From the NCBI RefSeq assembly GCF_017254845.1, contig NZ_JAFKCU010000002.1, positions 372,001 through 436,000 on the forward strand: a stretch of DNA of 64,000 nt, given 5' to 3'. A model generated the notes under the pieces. The model made no database searches. It was not told the origin of the DNA and worked only from the letters and a program-made list of their open reading frames with translations. Made by a program: the position numbers and the translations under genes. Positions 18,647-28,312 of the stretch are shown piece by piece; the first letter of the stretch is position 1, and every line of letters starts with the position of its first letter. Origin of the DNA: Algoriphagus pacificus. Lineage in GTDB: Bacteria; Bacteroidota; Bacteroidia; Cytophagales; Cyclobacteriaceae.

Positions 18647-20366
18647 GGTATTTACCTTCTTTTATTTTTTGAGGAAGTTTATCCGAAGCCTCCGGGCTAT
18701 GCTCAGCTTTTTTCCAATAGCTAATCGCTTCTGACTTTTTCCCTAAATGATATAAAATATCTCCATAATGCTCCAGCATGACTCCACTTGGCTCAGTTTC
18801 ATGTTCCATCGCAAGGTCCATGTATTTCTTAGCTCCTTCGTAATCGCCAGACTGGAATAAAACCCATGCATGTGTATCAAGGAAGGTGCCATTATTGGGA
18901 AATCGTTTAACAACTTTTTCAGACATGCTTTTGGCCTTGTCCAAATCTTTCTTTTCCAAGGATAAAAAGTATGCGTAATTATTCAGCACCTGCTCATCAT
19001 TTGGATTCAATTTGATGGCTTTGTCGAAGTTGTCGAAAGCTTTTTCTTTCTCACCAAGATTGTAATAAGCATTTCCCAAAGCTCCATAAGTGGCTTGGTC
19101 AAGTCCGATATTTTTACCTGCATTTATGTTGATTGCTTTTTCTAAAGAAATCACTGCAAGGGAATCTTTTTTCCTGGCATTTTTGATCACCCCATCATAA
19201 AACCAAAATTCTGCTCTCTCTGGAAATTCATCCACACCCATGATGGTGAATTTCTCCACTTCCTCAAAATCAGCATTTTCTCCAAAGGAATTTGTGATGA
19301 CTTGATCTAATAACTCTGCATTTTTAGGGTCAACTTGGAGTGATTTTTTGAAATTATCAATTGCCTCTTCTACTTTCCTTTCCTTCATTCTCCGCTTTCC
19401 AATGGCAGAAAAGATGGATGCGTCCTGAGGATGATATTCCAGCATTAGTTTTTCCAGCTTGTTCAAAAGCGAATCCCGCTCTGCTGTTTGCATTTCGTTG
19501 ACAATGGATTCAAAAGATTGAGCTTCCACCATCGGATCCAAATCCGGATTAGAAAATGCTGTAAGGATGGATTTTTCAGATTCTTTAATCTGCCCTTTTT
19601 CTTTCAGAAGGGTATAGGCAGCCATGTGTAACTCTGGTTGGTTAGGGAATTTCTCGATTTCACATTCTACCAAATCCAAAGCCTGGTCAATTCGGTTATT
19701 GTTGTAAAGTATTTCTACAAGATTTAAGACATAATCAGGAGTTCCGGATTTAGCTTCAATCAATTTTTCACCTTCTTCGATTGCCTTTTCTAAGTTGTTT
19801 TTTCGAAGGTAGATCCGCTGTTTTTGAGTCGTGATCGGTTCCATAATCCCGAAGTATTCTTCCGCTCGGTCGAGTACGACCAAAGCTTTATCAAATTCTC
19901 CTGCATTCAAATAGATCGATGCCAAATCCAGATTGTATTGTTGGTTTTTCTCCCCATCAGCTGTTAATCTATCCAAGATCTCAGCGGCCTTAAGAGGTTG
20001 CTTCAAGTTGGTGTAGATTTCAGCAACCATCAAGGCATAGTATTTATTTTCTATGTCCAGGTCTGCTGCTTTTTCTGCATATGGAAGTGCTGATTCTGGT
20101 TTATTTCCTCTCAATAAAACTTCAGCAATTTTGTAATGAATTGCGGGTTCTTCAGTAGAAAACTCCAAGGCTTTTTGGAGATAAAAATAGGCTTTGTCCA
20201 ACTCCCCAAGTACCAAATATTTTTCCCCTTCAATGTAATACCGAGTAGCCTTAGCCTCGGTTTCTTGAAGCTTACGTTCTTTTTTGGATAATTTTTCCTG
20301 AGAATAGCCAGTAGAAATGGCTAAAATCAAAAATGTCGATATGAGGAATAATCTTTTAAGGATCAC
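18639..20366 (-). CDS. Secreted tetratricopeptide repeat protein
   Basis: A protein of about 575 residues made almost wholly of TPR units after a signal peptide (LKRLFLISTFLILAISTGYSQ). Repeats are recognisable by AYFYLQKALEFSTEEPAIHYKIAEVLL, AIDNFKKSLQVDPKNAELL, ALGNAYYNLGEKEKAFDNFDKAIKLNPN and similar segments, ten or more in all. TPR arrays are protein-binding scaffolds, and this one would act in the periplasm or be anchored at the membrane. I place the start at GTG 20366, giving a clean signal peptide; a TTG at 20417 would add a 17-residue non-signal extension, and no ATG is available. First gene of the run with the DUF4292 and EnvC-like genes. Confidence 0.87.
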   Translation of the reverse strand: MILKRLFLISTFLILAISTGYSQEKLSKKERKLQETEAKATRYYIEGEKYLVLGELDKAYFYLQKALEFSTEEPAIHYKIAEVLLRGNKPESALPYAEKAADLDIENKYYALMVAEIYTNLKQPLKAAEILDRLTADGEKNQQYNLDLASIYLNAGEFDKALVVLDRAEEYFGIMEPITTQKQRIYLRKNNLEKAIEEGEKLIEAKSGTPDYVLNLVEILYNNNRIDQALDLVECEIEKFPNQPELHMAAYTLLKEKGQIKESEKSILTAFSNPDLDPMVEAQSFESIVNEMQTAERDSLLNKLEKLMLEYHPQDASIFSAIGKRRMKERKVEEAIDNFKKSLQVDPKNAELLDQVITNSFGENADFEEVEKFTIMGVDEFPERAEFWFYDGVIKNARKKDSLAVISLEKAININAGKNIGLDQATYGALGNAYYNLGEKEKAFDNFDKAIKLNPNDEQVLNNYAYFLSLEKKDLDKAKSMSEKVVKRFPNNGTFLDTHAWVLFQSGDYEGAKKYMDLAMEHETEPSGVMLEHYGDILYHLGKKSEAISYWKKAEHSPEASDKLPQKIKEGKYHE

Positions 20367-20532
20367 GGGGATTAATGTATTCGGCTTTAATTCACAAACA
20401 TAATGCCTTTTATGCAAATTGACAGGTATTTTGGAAAGGGATGATGATCAATTGGCTTTCAGTCTATTTGGCATTTTTTGGATAACGCAAAATCAAGAAA
20501 ATTGATCCCTAAAAAGGTTTAAAAATTTATGA

Positions 20533-22035
20533 TTAGACAGATTTCTTTCTGAAATAGGCTTTCAATTGATTCTTTTCCAACAACCAAATGAATCCTAAGT
20601 ATAAAAGAATCAGACTGTTTTTAGTTAGAAAATTCATCAAGAAAGAGCCGAAATCCAGATAAAAACCAAAGTAGCTGATCATGAAGGCCACTCCTAAATA
20701 CAAAAGGGCTTTGCCTGTTTGGTAGGGAATAGGATAGTAGCGTTGTCCATAGACAAAGCAGATAATAGACATAATCAGGTAACAACTCAAAGTGCTCAAA
20801 GCACCTCCAAAATATCCCCAAATAGGCACAAAGATCCAGATGACAAAAATTGAAATAATAGCTCCTATCAAAGTAATCCAAAAGCTATAATTGGTTTTGT
20901 CCGTGATTTTAAACCAGATAGAAAGGTTGAAATAAATCCCCAAGAAAAGATAACCCATCAACAGGGTTGGGACTATAAATAAACCTTCCTCATAGCCGGG
21001 TTTTCTCAAAAATAATGGTCCAATCCAATGTAAATTAACAGAGATGGCAACCATCAAAATCGTGCAAAAAAGGATAAAGGCATGCATTACATTGGCATAT
21101 AGCAGGGGCGAATTTTTATCCGATGATTTTTTAAAGAAAAAGGGCTCAGCAGCATATTTGAATGCCTGAATGACAAGATTCATAAAAATGGCCAGTTTGA
21201 AATTTGCCCCGAATACTCCTGCTGCTTCTCTGGCATTAAGTCCTGCGAAATAATTCTCCGGAAGAAGGTATTCAAAAAATAGTCTTGAAATAAGTTCGTT
21301 GGTGACACCAGCTAAACCCATAAAAAGAAGTGGAATCGAATAACTCCACATCGGCTTAATGATTTCAGAATCTAGTTGGAAACGGAACATTCCCGCCTTC
21401 CACCAAACCCAGGGAACGATAAGGCCATTTGCAAACAGGTTTGACAAAAGAATGTATTCCACTCCCCACTCAGACTTGTATCCTAGAAATCCATCCGGAA
21501 TCACACCTTCTTTTATCAGGTAAGGGAAAGCTACAATCAGGATCAAATTGAACCCGACATTCATCAGAATATTTAGAATCTTGGCACTTGCAAAAGTAAA
21601 TGCCTTGTTTTCCAATCGGAGCTTAGCAAATGGAATTGCAAGAATGGCATCAAAGGTAAGCAGGAGGGCTGCCCATCGAAATAAATAGGCTTGGCCAGGG
21701 TAATCCATCCAATCTGCCAAAAGGGGAGCTCCTAAATACAGGAAGGATCCTAAAATTAAAGAGCTGGTAAGTAAGAGGGATTGGGTGGAATTATAAACCC
21801 GATTTGGATCTAGGTTTTTACCTGTAGCAAAGCGAAAAAATGCAGTCTCCATCCCGTAGGTAAAGACGATGTTCAGAAAACCTATGAGTGCATAAATAGA
21901 AGTGTAAGAACCGACTTCTTCTTTGCTGAGATAGGCAGTGTATACGATAATCAGTAAAAAATTGATTGATCTGCCTAGAATACTACTCAGTCCGTAGACT
22001 GCAGTCTGCCCAGCTAAATTTTTAAGATTACTCAT
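20533..22035 (-). CDS. Polysaccharide biosynthesis flippase (Wzx/MATE-like)
   Basis: An integral membrane protein of 500 residues with about 14 hydrophobic segments and the N-terminal signature of the polysaccharide biosynthesis/oligosaccharide flippase family (LAGQTAVYGLSSILGRSINFLL, then AYLSKEEVGSYTSIYALIGFLNIVFTYGMETAFFRFA). Members move lipid-linked oligosaccharide or teichoic-acid-like repeat units across the inner membrane. No other surface-polysaccharide gene is directly adjacent, though a glycosyltransferase and DegT aminotransferase lie 2.6 kb away on the other strand. The enoyl-CoA hydratase gene ends 15 bp upstream. Substrate unknown. Confidence 0.88.
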   Translation of the reverse strand: MSNLKNLAGQTAVYGLSSILGRSINFLLIIVYTAYLSKEEVGSYTSIYALIGFLNIVFTYGMETAFFRFATGKNLDPNRVYNSTQSLLLTSSLILGSFLYLGAPLLADWMDYPGQAYLFRWAALLLTFDAILAIPFAKLRLENKAFTFASAKILNILMNVGFNLILIVAFPYLIKEGVIPDGFLGYKSEWGVEYILLSNLFANGLIVPWVWWKAGMFRFQLDSEIIKPMWSYSIPLLFMGLAGVTNELISRLFFEYLLPENYFAGLNAREAAGVFGANFKLAIFMNLVIQAFKYAAEPFFFKKSSDKNSPLLYANVMHAFILFCTILMVAISVNLHWIGPLFLRKPGYEEGLFIVPTLLMGYLFLGIYFNLSIWFKITDKTNYSFWITLIGAIISIFVIWIFVPIWGYFGGALSTLSCYLIMSIICFVYGQRYYPIPYQTGKALLYLGVAFMISYFGFYLDFGSFLMNFLTKNSLILLYLGFIWLLEKNQLKAYFRKKSV

Positions 22036-22050
22036 TCAGTCACAAGGAGC

Positions 22051-22836
22051 TTACTCTCCTTTGAAATTCGGTTTTCTCTTTTCCAGAAATGCAGAAGTAC
22101 CTTCTTTGTAATCACCTGATTTGACGCACCTTGCAAAACTATTGGCTTCAGTCTGGAATCCGTTTTCATCTGATAAGTAAACTGCATTGACACAATCGAT
22201 AATCATACCTATGGCCAAAGGAGCTTTACTCATAATTTTTTCTACAATTTCCTCAGCTTTAGCAATTGCATCAGATTTTGTCGGTAATACATGATTGACA
22301 AGACCTAGTGTCTTTGCTTCTGAAGCATCAATCATATCTCCTGTCATCATTAGCTCGTGAGCTTTGCCTCTTCCGATCAATATTGTCAATCTCTGAGTAC
22401 CTCCATATCCCGGGATGATTCCCAGGTTTACTTCTGGTTGACCAAATTTCGCATTGGCAGTTGCAACCCGCATATGGCAAGCCATGGCCAATTCGCAACC
22501 TCCACCGAGAGTATACCCGTTCGTCACAGCGATAACAGGCTTATGAAGGTTTTCGATCATGCTGAAAATTTCCTGACCATTTTCAGCAAATTTCCTCGCA
22601 TTTACCTCATTTAAAGAAGCGATCTCGCTGATATCAGCACCAGCTACAAATGCTCTTTCGCCAGCACCTGTAATAATAACTGCTTTGATGGATTTGCTGT
22701 CAGCAACTTCCTCAAAAATTGCTTTCAACTCCTCCAGAGTGGCAAAATTCAGTGCGTTCATCTTATCTTCCCTATTTACGGTCAAATAGAGAACGCCATC
22801 TTTTACCTCCGTCAGAATATTATTGAATTCAGCCAT
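22051..22836 (-). CDS. Enoyl-CoA hydratase (crotonase family)
   Basis: Hydrates 2-trans-enoyl-CoA to 3-hydroxyacyl-CoA in fatty acid or amino acid breakdown. The 261 residues match the crotonase fold. The CoA-binding oxyanion loop AFVAGADISEI and both catalytic glutamates are present: E115 in GGGCELAMAC and E135 in GQPEVNLGIIPGYGGTQ, spaced 20 residues as in the rat mitochondrial enzyme. With both acids intact, hydratase activity is more likely than an isomerase or hydrolase variant, though chain-length preference cannot be read. Transcribed away from the isocitrate dehydrogenase gene, from a 211-bp divergent intergenic region. Confidence 0.93.
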   Translation of the reverse strand: MAEFNNILTEVKDGVLYLTVNREDKMNALNFATLEELKAIFEEVADSKSIKAVIITGAGERAFVAGADISEIASLNEVNARKFAENGQEIFSMIENLHKPVIAVTNGYTLGGGCELAMACHMRVATANAKFGQPEVNLGIIPGYGGTQRLTILIGRGKAHELMMTGDMIDASEAKTLGLVNHVLPTKSDAIAKAEEIVEKIMSKAPLAIGMIIDCVNAVYLSDENGFQTEANSFARCVKSGDYKEGTSAFLEKRKPNFKGE

Positions 22837-23002
22837 AAAACGTCGATGTGTTTAAAACAAATATACAAGCAGGGTATTCAATGACAAATTTTAAGACTTA
22901 GAAAAAATCCTCTCTGCTGTCAAGCTGCTTTCTTAAATTTATTTATTCCCGTAGATTTTTTTAAATTATTGCATCCCAAAATGCCCTTCCACCATTTTTA
23001 TT

Positions 23003-23010
23003 TACTTTTG
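23003..23010 (+). promoter_or_regulatory. Candidate -7 promoter element before isocitrate dehydrogenase
   Basis: TACTTTTG fits the Bacteroidota primary-sigma consensus TAnnTTTG and lies 37 bp before the ATG at 23048. No TTG element stands at the expected distance upstream (the nearest, at 22969, is too far), so this rests on the -7 match alone. Confidence 0.4.
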
Positions 23011-23047
23011 TGGCGAATTCAGTATAAACTAAATCCACTATTATAAT

Positions 23048-24502
23048 ATGTCTTCTAAAAGAAAAATTACAGTGGCTTATGGTGACGGGATAGGACCTGA
23101 AATCATGAAAGCAACTTTGGCAATTCTTGAAGCCGCAGGTGCGCAGCTTGAGTACGATGTCATAGAAATCGGAGAGCAAGTCTACTTGAAAGGAATCAGC
23201 TCAGGAATGGAACCAAGTGCTTTTGAATCTTTAAAAGAAACAAAAGTCTTTTTAAAGGCTCCGATCACAACGCCACAAGGTGGTGGATTTAAATCACTGA
23301 ATGTTACTACCAGAACTTCCTTTGGCCTCTATGCCAATGTGAGACCCTGCAAAGCATTTTCTCCATTTATCAAGACTCATTTCCCAAAAACTGATTTAGT
23401 CATCATCAGAGAAAATGAAGAGGACTTGTATGCTGGGATCGAGCATAGACAAACTCAGGAAGTATGTCAGTCTTTGAAATTGATTTCTAAGCCTGGTTCT
23501 GAAAAAATTATTCGATATGCCTTTGAATACGCTAAAAAATACGGTCGCAAAAAAGTGACTTGTATGACAAAGGATAATATCATGAAGATCGCTGACGGTC
23601 TTTTCCATAAAACTTTCGACGAAGTCGCTAAAGAATATCCAGACATTCAAACGGATCACAAAATCATCGATATCGGAACTGCATTGATTGCTGACCGACC
23701 AGAGATGTTTGATGTTATCGTGACCCTAAACCTATATGGGGATATTATTTCAGATGTGGCAGCTCAGGTGACTGGTTCTGTTGGGCTAGGCGGATCAGCC
23801 AACGTTGGAGAAGAAGTGGCTATGTTTGAGGCAATTCACGGTTCTGCACCGGATATTACCGGTATGGGAATCGCTAACCCATCAGGTCTATTGAATGGAG
23901 CTATCATGATGTTGGTGCACATTGGCCAGCCTGAAGTGGCAGAAAAAGTAGCCAATGCCTGGATGAAGACACTAGAAGATGGAATCCATACAGGTGATAT
24001 TTATCAGGAAGGACTTTCCTCCAAAAAAGTAGGTACTGAGGAGTTTGCTCAGGCAGTAATCGATCGAATCGGACAGGTACCTGCCAAAATGATTCCTGCT
24101 TCTTTTGACAAAGAAAGCACTGAGCCGATGAATATTTTCGTAACTGAAAGACCAAAACAGAAAAAAGAACTGATTGGAGTTGACGTTTTCTTGGATTGGG
24201 ATGAAAGCGGAAGAGATCCTCAGGTTTTGGGAGAAAAATTAAGACAACTGAATGTTGATGGACTTCAATTGCAGTTGATCACCAATAGAGGGATAAAAGT
24301 GTTCCCTGGAGGAATGAAAGAAACCTATTGCACTGATCACTGGAGATGTAGATTCCAAAATGCGGAAATGTCTCCAATCAAACATTCATTGGTGACAGAA
24401 TTGTTAAATCAAATCGATGCAAGCGGCTTTGACTTTATTAAAACAGAAAATCTTTACTCTTTTGATGGAGTAAGAGGATATTCTCTTTCTCAGGGAGAAT
24501 AA
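23048..24502 (+). CDS. icd: Isocitrate dehydrogenase with C-terminal extension
   Basis: TCA-cycle oxidative decarboxylation of isocitrate to 2-oxoglutarate. The 484 residues comprise an isocitrate/isopropylmalate dehydrogenase domain (about 1-335) with ITVAYGDGIGPEIM, the substrate loop RPCKAFSPF, IRENEEDLYAGIEH, the metal-binding segment LNLYGDIISD and the cofactor loop HGSAPDITGMGIANP. A C-terminal extension of about 140 residues (from about 345, VTERPKQKKELIGVD) is absent from the 416-residue E. coli enzyme but known in the longer type found in Thermus and Rickettsia. NADP use is assigned by family similarity. The gene stands alone, with a strong terminator after it. Confidence 0.94.
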   Translation: MSSKRKITVAYGDGIGPEIMKATLAILEAAGAQLEYDVIEIGEQVYLKGISSGMEPSAFESLKETKVFLKAPITTPQGGGFKSLNVTTRTSFGLYANVRPCKAFSPFIKTHFPKTDLVIIRENEEDLYAGIEHRQTQEVCQSLKLISKPGSEKIIRYAFEYAKKYGRKKVTCMTKDNIMKIADGLFHKTFDEVAKEYPDIQTDHKIIDIGTALIADRPEMFDVIVTLNLYGDIISDVAAQVTGSVGLGGSANVGEEVAMFEAIHGSAPDITGMGIANPSGLLNGAIMMLVHIGQPEVAEKVANAWMKTLEDGIHTGDIYQEGLSSKKVGTEEFAQAVIDRIGQVPAKMIPASFDKESTEPMNIFVTERPKQKKELIGVDVFLDWDESGRDPQVLGEKLRQLNVDGLQLQLITNRGIKVFPGGMKETYCTDHWRCRFQNAEMSPIKHSLVTELLNQIDASGFDFIKTENLYSFDGVRGYSLSQGE

Positions 24503-24524
24503 ATTTAAATCTCTTATAGAATTT

Positions 24525-24556
24525 AGGGAGTTGGGGAAACCAACTCCCTTTTTTTG
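24525..24556 (+). terminator. Rho-independent terminator after isocitrate dehydrogenase
   Basis: A perfect 10-bp stem AGGGAGTTGG (24525-24534) / CCAACTCCCT (24540-24549) with loop GGAAA is followed by a T run. It lies 23 bp after the icd stop codon and separates it from the glycosyltransferase gene. Confidence 0.92.
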
Positions 24557-24616
24557 TGAAATTTCATTTTGTGGACTGAGACTTGATTCATCTTACTTAG
24601 TACCTTGTCAAAGATT

Positions 24617-25906
24617 ATGTCAAAAAGAGTTCTGATTATAACCTATTATTGGCCACCAAGTGGAGGTAGCGGAGTGCAACGCTGGTTGAAATTCGCTAAA
24701 TACCTGCCAGAAGCAGGTTGGGAGCCAGTTATTTTTACGCCTGAAAATCCAGATTTTGACCTGAAAGATGAAAGTTTGGAAGCTGAAATTTCTCCACAAC
24801 TTGAGGTAATGAAGTTCCCGATTTGGGAGCCCTATCAGCTTTTGGATAAGCTTCGGGGAAAAAAGGAAACCCATCCTGGAAGACTTCTGGAACAAAAAGA
24901 AAAAGGCTGGCTAGAAAAAGCAGCTGTTTGGCTTCGAGCCAATTTGATGGTACCTGACCCAAGGATCTTTTGGGTAAAACCTTCCGTCAAATTTTTAACA
25001 GAATTGGTTAAAAGCGGGCAATATGATGCAATCATCACAACAGGTCCACCTCATAGTTTGCATCTAATCGGTCGCGATTTAAAAAGAAAAACAGGTGTCT
25101 TTTGGTTGGCAGACTTTCGTGATCCATGGTCTCAATGGGAGTTTTTGGATAAGCTTCCCATGCAAAAATATGTGAAGAAAAAGCACGCCGAGTTGGAGCA
25201 ATCCATTTTGAAAGAAGCAAACGTGGTTACTACCATCTCACCGACTTTTCAAAAAGACCTGGAGAAACTGGCACAAAGAAAGGTTTCATTGCTTACCAAT
25301 GGTTTTGATTTGGCAGATATACCTACTGATTTCAAGCCTGCTGTAAAAAAATCAAGGAGATTGAATCTGGTGTATTCTGGAATAATCGATTCAATTCGGA
25401 ATCCGATGCCACTTTTATTGGCTATGAAAGAGGAGTTTAAACCACTGGAAGAAGAGGTTAGCTTTACTTTTGTCGGTCGAGTAAGTGATCAGGTACAGGC
25501 ACAAATTGAAGATGATTCATGGCTCAAAGAACATGTGAAAATGGCGGGATATATTTCCCATGAAGAGGTTTTTGAGTTCTATGAAAAGGCGGATGCTTTG
25601 GTGTTGATCCTTACGAATACAAAAAATGCACAGGGCAATATTCCAGGTAAACTCTTTGAATATTTGGCTACCAAAATACCGATTTTAGCTTTGGGTGATC
25701 CTAAAGGAGACACTTCTAAGATCCTTGTCAATATCGGTTCAGAACCAGCGATTTCCCACTCTGACCATGTGGAAATTCAAGTTAGATTAAGAAAGCTATT
25801 TGAAATGGAAGATTTATCGATGCAAGTTTCTTCCATTGACCATTATTCCAGAAAAAATTTAAGTACCCAACTAGCACATTTATTAGATGGAAATCCCATT
25901 TCTTGA
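24617..25906 (+). CDS. Glycosyltransferase family 4-type protein
   Basis: GT-B fold glycosyltransferase, 429 residues from ATG 24617 (MSKRVLIITYYWPP; a TTG 12 bases earlier is possible but not needed). The N-terminal Rossmann domain has the typical YYWPPSGGSGVQRWLKFAKYL motif with the Gly-rich acceptor loop. The C-terminal domain holds VYSGIIDSIRNPMPLL, TFVGRVSD, the nucleotide-sugar segment GYISHEEVFEFYEKADALV and GNIPGKLFEYLATKIPIL with the conserved Glu-containing motif. It probably adds a sugar to a lipid carrier or surface polysaccharide from a nucleotide sugar. It overlaps the following aminotransferase gene by 20 bases, so the two products likely work in one pathway. Donor and acceptor are unknown. 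Confidence 0.9.
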   Translation: MSKRVLIITYYWPPSGGSGVQRWLKFAKYLPEAGWEPVIFTPENPDFDLKDESLEAEISPQLEVMKFPIWEPYQLLDKLRGKKETHPGRLLEQKEKGWLEKAAVWLRANLMVPDPRIFWVKPSVKFLTELVKSGQYDAIITTGPPHSLHLIGRDLKRKTGVFWLADFRDPWSQWEFLDKLPMQKYVKKKHAELEQSILKEANVVTTISPTFQKDLEKLAQRKVSLLTNGFDLADIPTDFKPAVKKSRRLNLVYSGIIDSIRNPMPLLLAMKEEFKPLEEEVSFTFVGRVSDQVQAQIEDDSWLKEHVKMAGYISHEEVFEFYEKADALVLILTNTKNAQGNIPGKLFEYLATKIPILALGDPKGDTSKILVNIGSEPAISHSDHVEIQVRLRKLFEMEDLSMQVSSIDHYSRKNLSTQLAHLLDGNPIS

Positions 25907-26975
25907 TCTATCCAGAATTGATAAGGAGTTAAAGGAAGCTTTGAAATCAAAGTTTGCAGAAATCTTGGATAAGGGCATGTTTTCTGGTGGTCAAGAGGTT
26001 GATTTGTTTGAGAAAGCTGTTTCTGACTATTTAAATTCGCCACATGCAATTGCTTGCGCCAATGGGACAGATGCACTTGAATTAGCCTTAAGGGCTCTAG
26101 GCATTGGTCCTGGAGATGAAGTAGTAGTGCCTGCTTTGACCTGGGTTTCAACAGCCGAAGTTGTCTTAATGGTTGGGGCTAAACTGATTTTTTGGGATAC
26201 AGACGAAAAGGGTCTGCTGGCAGGAGATTGGACCAAAGCTATTTCTAAAAAAACCAAAGCGGTAATTCCAGTTCATCTATATGGTCAAATGGTGGAAATG
26301 GAAACTTTGGTAGATCAAGCTTCCAAGTTGAATCTGCACGTTATTGAAGATGCTGCACAAGCTTTTGGAGCCGAACAATATGGGAAAGCAGCAGGTACTT
26401 GGGGTGATGTTGGATGTTTGAGTTTTTATCCCACGAAAAACCTTGGAGCATTGGGAGAGGCAGGAATGTGTCTAACCTCAAACACAGAAACTAACAAATT
26501 TCTTAGGCTACTTCTAAATCATGGACAGATTAAAAGAGATGAACATGAAGGTGTTGGACGAAATAGTAGAATAGATAGCCTTCAAGCAGGGTTTTTAAAT
26601 GTCATGTTGGGAAAATGGGAAACTCATCAAAAAATCAGAAAGCAAATTGCTGCTTTTTATAAGAGTGAATTAAAGGGTGTTTCGGATCTGAAATTGCCAA
26701 CCGGAACAGAAGAACAATCACACAATTGTCATTTATTCGTCGTCCAAACTTCCCGCAGGGATCAACTGAAAGAGTTTTTGAAAAGGGAAGGAGTTGGAAC
26801 GGCAATTCATTATCCTGCTATACTACCAGATCTAAAACCTTACCTGACAAAAGGTGATTTTTCCAATGCGAGAGCTTTCACTACAAATGGCTTGTCGCTT
26901 CCTTTAAATCCTTATTTAAGTCAAATAGAAATTGAATATATCGTTGATAAAATCAAAGATTTTTTTCGATCCTAA
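25887..26975 (+). CDS. DegT/DnrJ/EryC1/StrS-family PLP aminotransferase
   Basis: Sugar aminotransferase of fold type I, 362 residues. Keto-sugar nucleotides are aminated with glutamate as usual donor. Family landmarks are ACANGTDALELALRALGIGPGDEV near the start, the Asp-Ala-Ala-Gln cofactor motif in HVIEDAAQAFGA, and the PLP-forming lysine K184 in LSFYPTKNLGALGEAGM; the C-terminus has RNSRIDSLQAGFLNVML. It starts inside the preceding glycosyltransferase gene (20-base overlap). A role in making an amino sugar for a surface glycan is inferred from this coupling. No dehydratase or epimerase for its substrate lies next to it. Confidence 0.92.
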   Translation: MEIPFLDLSRIDKELKEALKSKFAEILDKGMFSGGQEVDLFEKAVSDYLNSPHAIACANGTDALELALRALGIGPGDEVVVPALTWVSTAEVVLMVGAKLIFWDTDEKGLLAGDWTKAISKKTKAVIPVHLYGQMVEMETLVDQASKLNLHVIEDAAQAFGAEQYGKAAGTWGDVGCLSFYPTKNLGALGEAGMCLTSNTETNKFLRLLLNHGQIKRDEHEGVGRNSRIDSLQAGFLNVMLGKWETHQKIRKQIAAFYKSELKGVSDLKLPTGTEEQSHNCHLFVVQTSRRDQLKEFLKREGVGTAIHYPAILPDLKPYLTKGDFSNARAFTTNGLSLPLNPYLSQIEIEYIVDKIKDFFRS

Positions 26976-27063
26976 ATCGGTTCGGGATAAGTTTCAAAAG
27001 GATAAAAACCAATCCGAATAAAAAGAAATAAACTCCTTCCAGTCTTTTTGTTTATTTTCAAAA

Positions 27064-28203
27064 ATGACTTGGACCGAGGACCCTATCTATGTAAGCGGAA
27101 TGCTCTGCTTCGCAGTCTTATTTTCAGTTTGGCTGGCAACTTTTAAAACAGGCAGAACCATTGGTTCACCGATTTTGGTAATCTTGGTTTGTGCCTTGAT
27201 TTCAAACATTGGAATCATTCCAACTGCCACCGCAGGACATCCGATTTACAATGCTGTTTTTATGTATTTGGCACCTATGGGTATTTTTATTGCCTTGCTA
27301 GATGTGGATTTGAAGAGTATCAAAAATGCTGGGATCCCGATTTTGGTAATGTTTGGAATAGGCGCTTTAGGTACCATTATCGGAGTTTTGGTTGCATGGT
27401 TTATTGTAAATCCTGCCGTTGAAATCGGTCCCTTGGCAAATGCGATAGCCGGGATGTATACTGGCACCTATATCGGAGGCAGTATAAATTTTAATGCCGT
27501 GGCACTTTCTTACCAGGTAAATGAGAATGCAGATTTATTTGCTGCTACAACTGTAGTGGATAATCTGATTGGTACCCCTTGGATCATCATCACTTTATTG
27601 TTGCCAAAGTACCTTCAAAAATTAATGCCTCGAAAAAAGTTATTGCCTCCGAAGGATCAAATAGGAAAAATCAAAAATGAAGAGTCTATTTCCATCGCAA
27701 CATTAGCGGCGATTTTTGGAATGGCATTTTTAGCTATGTCTTTTTCTAAGATGTTAAGCTCATACGTTCCACAGATCCCTGAAATAATTACGCTGACAAC
27801 CCTTGCATTGATTTTTGCACAAATTCCTTTTATCCAAAAAGTGAAAGGAACCCAAACCATCGGTTTTTTCCTCATTCTTATTTTCCTTGGCACCATTGGG
27901 ACTTTATGTGATTTCAAGACTCTTTCTGGTATTGGAGATTTAGCTGGTACTTTAATATTGTTTGTAAGCATATTAATATTAATCCACGGGATAGTGATCT
28001 ACGGCCTCGGAGGTTTGTTAAAAATCGATTGGGATGTAGTTACTGTAGCTTCCCAAGCAAATGTAGGGGGAAACACAACTGCTTTGGCAGCGGCAGAAAG
28101 CTTGAATCGACCTGATTTATTGATTCCAGGAGTATTAGTAGGAAGCCTTGGAAATGCCTTGGGAACCTATGCTGGATTTTTTATAGCTGGAATCCTAGGG
28201 TGA
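27064..28203 (+). CDS. DUF819 family integral membrane protein
   Basis: A 379-residue membrane protein with about ten to twelve hydrophobic segments. It fits the DUF819 (YjcL-like) family: an early FAVLFSVWLATFKTGRTIGSPIL helix, PAVEIGPLANAIAGMYTGTYIGGSINFNAVA in the first half, and the related repeat VTVASQANVGGNTTALAAAESL near the end, suggesting an internally repeated transporter-like fold. Function is not established; the two conserved Asn/Gly-rich re-entrant loops resemble those of secondary transporters. It stands alone, 88 bp after the aminotransferase. Confidence 0.84.
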   Translation: MTWTEDPIYVSGMLCFAVLFSVWLATFKTGRTIGSPILVILVCALISNIGIIPTATAGHPIYNAVFMYLAPMGIFIALLDVDLKSIKNAGIPILVMFGIGALGTIIGVLVAWFIVNPAVEIGPLANAIAGMYTGTYIGGSINFNAVALSYQVNENADLFAATTVVDNLIGTPWIIITLLLPKYLQKLMPRKKLLPPKDQIGKIKNEESISIATLAAIFGMAFLAMSFSKMLSSYVPQIPEIITLTTLALIFAQIPFIQKVKGTQTIGFFLILIFLGTIGTLCDFKTLSGIGDLAGTLILFVSILILIHGIVIYGLGGLLKIDWDVVTVASQANVGGNTTALAAAESLNRPDLLIPGVLVGSLGNALGTYAGFFIAGILG

Positions 28204-28312
28204 TTTTTATTATTTGGGAAAAATGGTTTTACAATAAATTAAAATCTGTATTTGAAATAAATTTAAAACTTACTACCTTAAAATCGTCAAATTGTAATAT
28301 ATAATTTCGATT

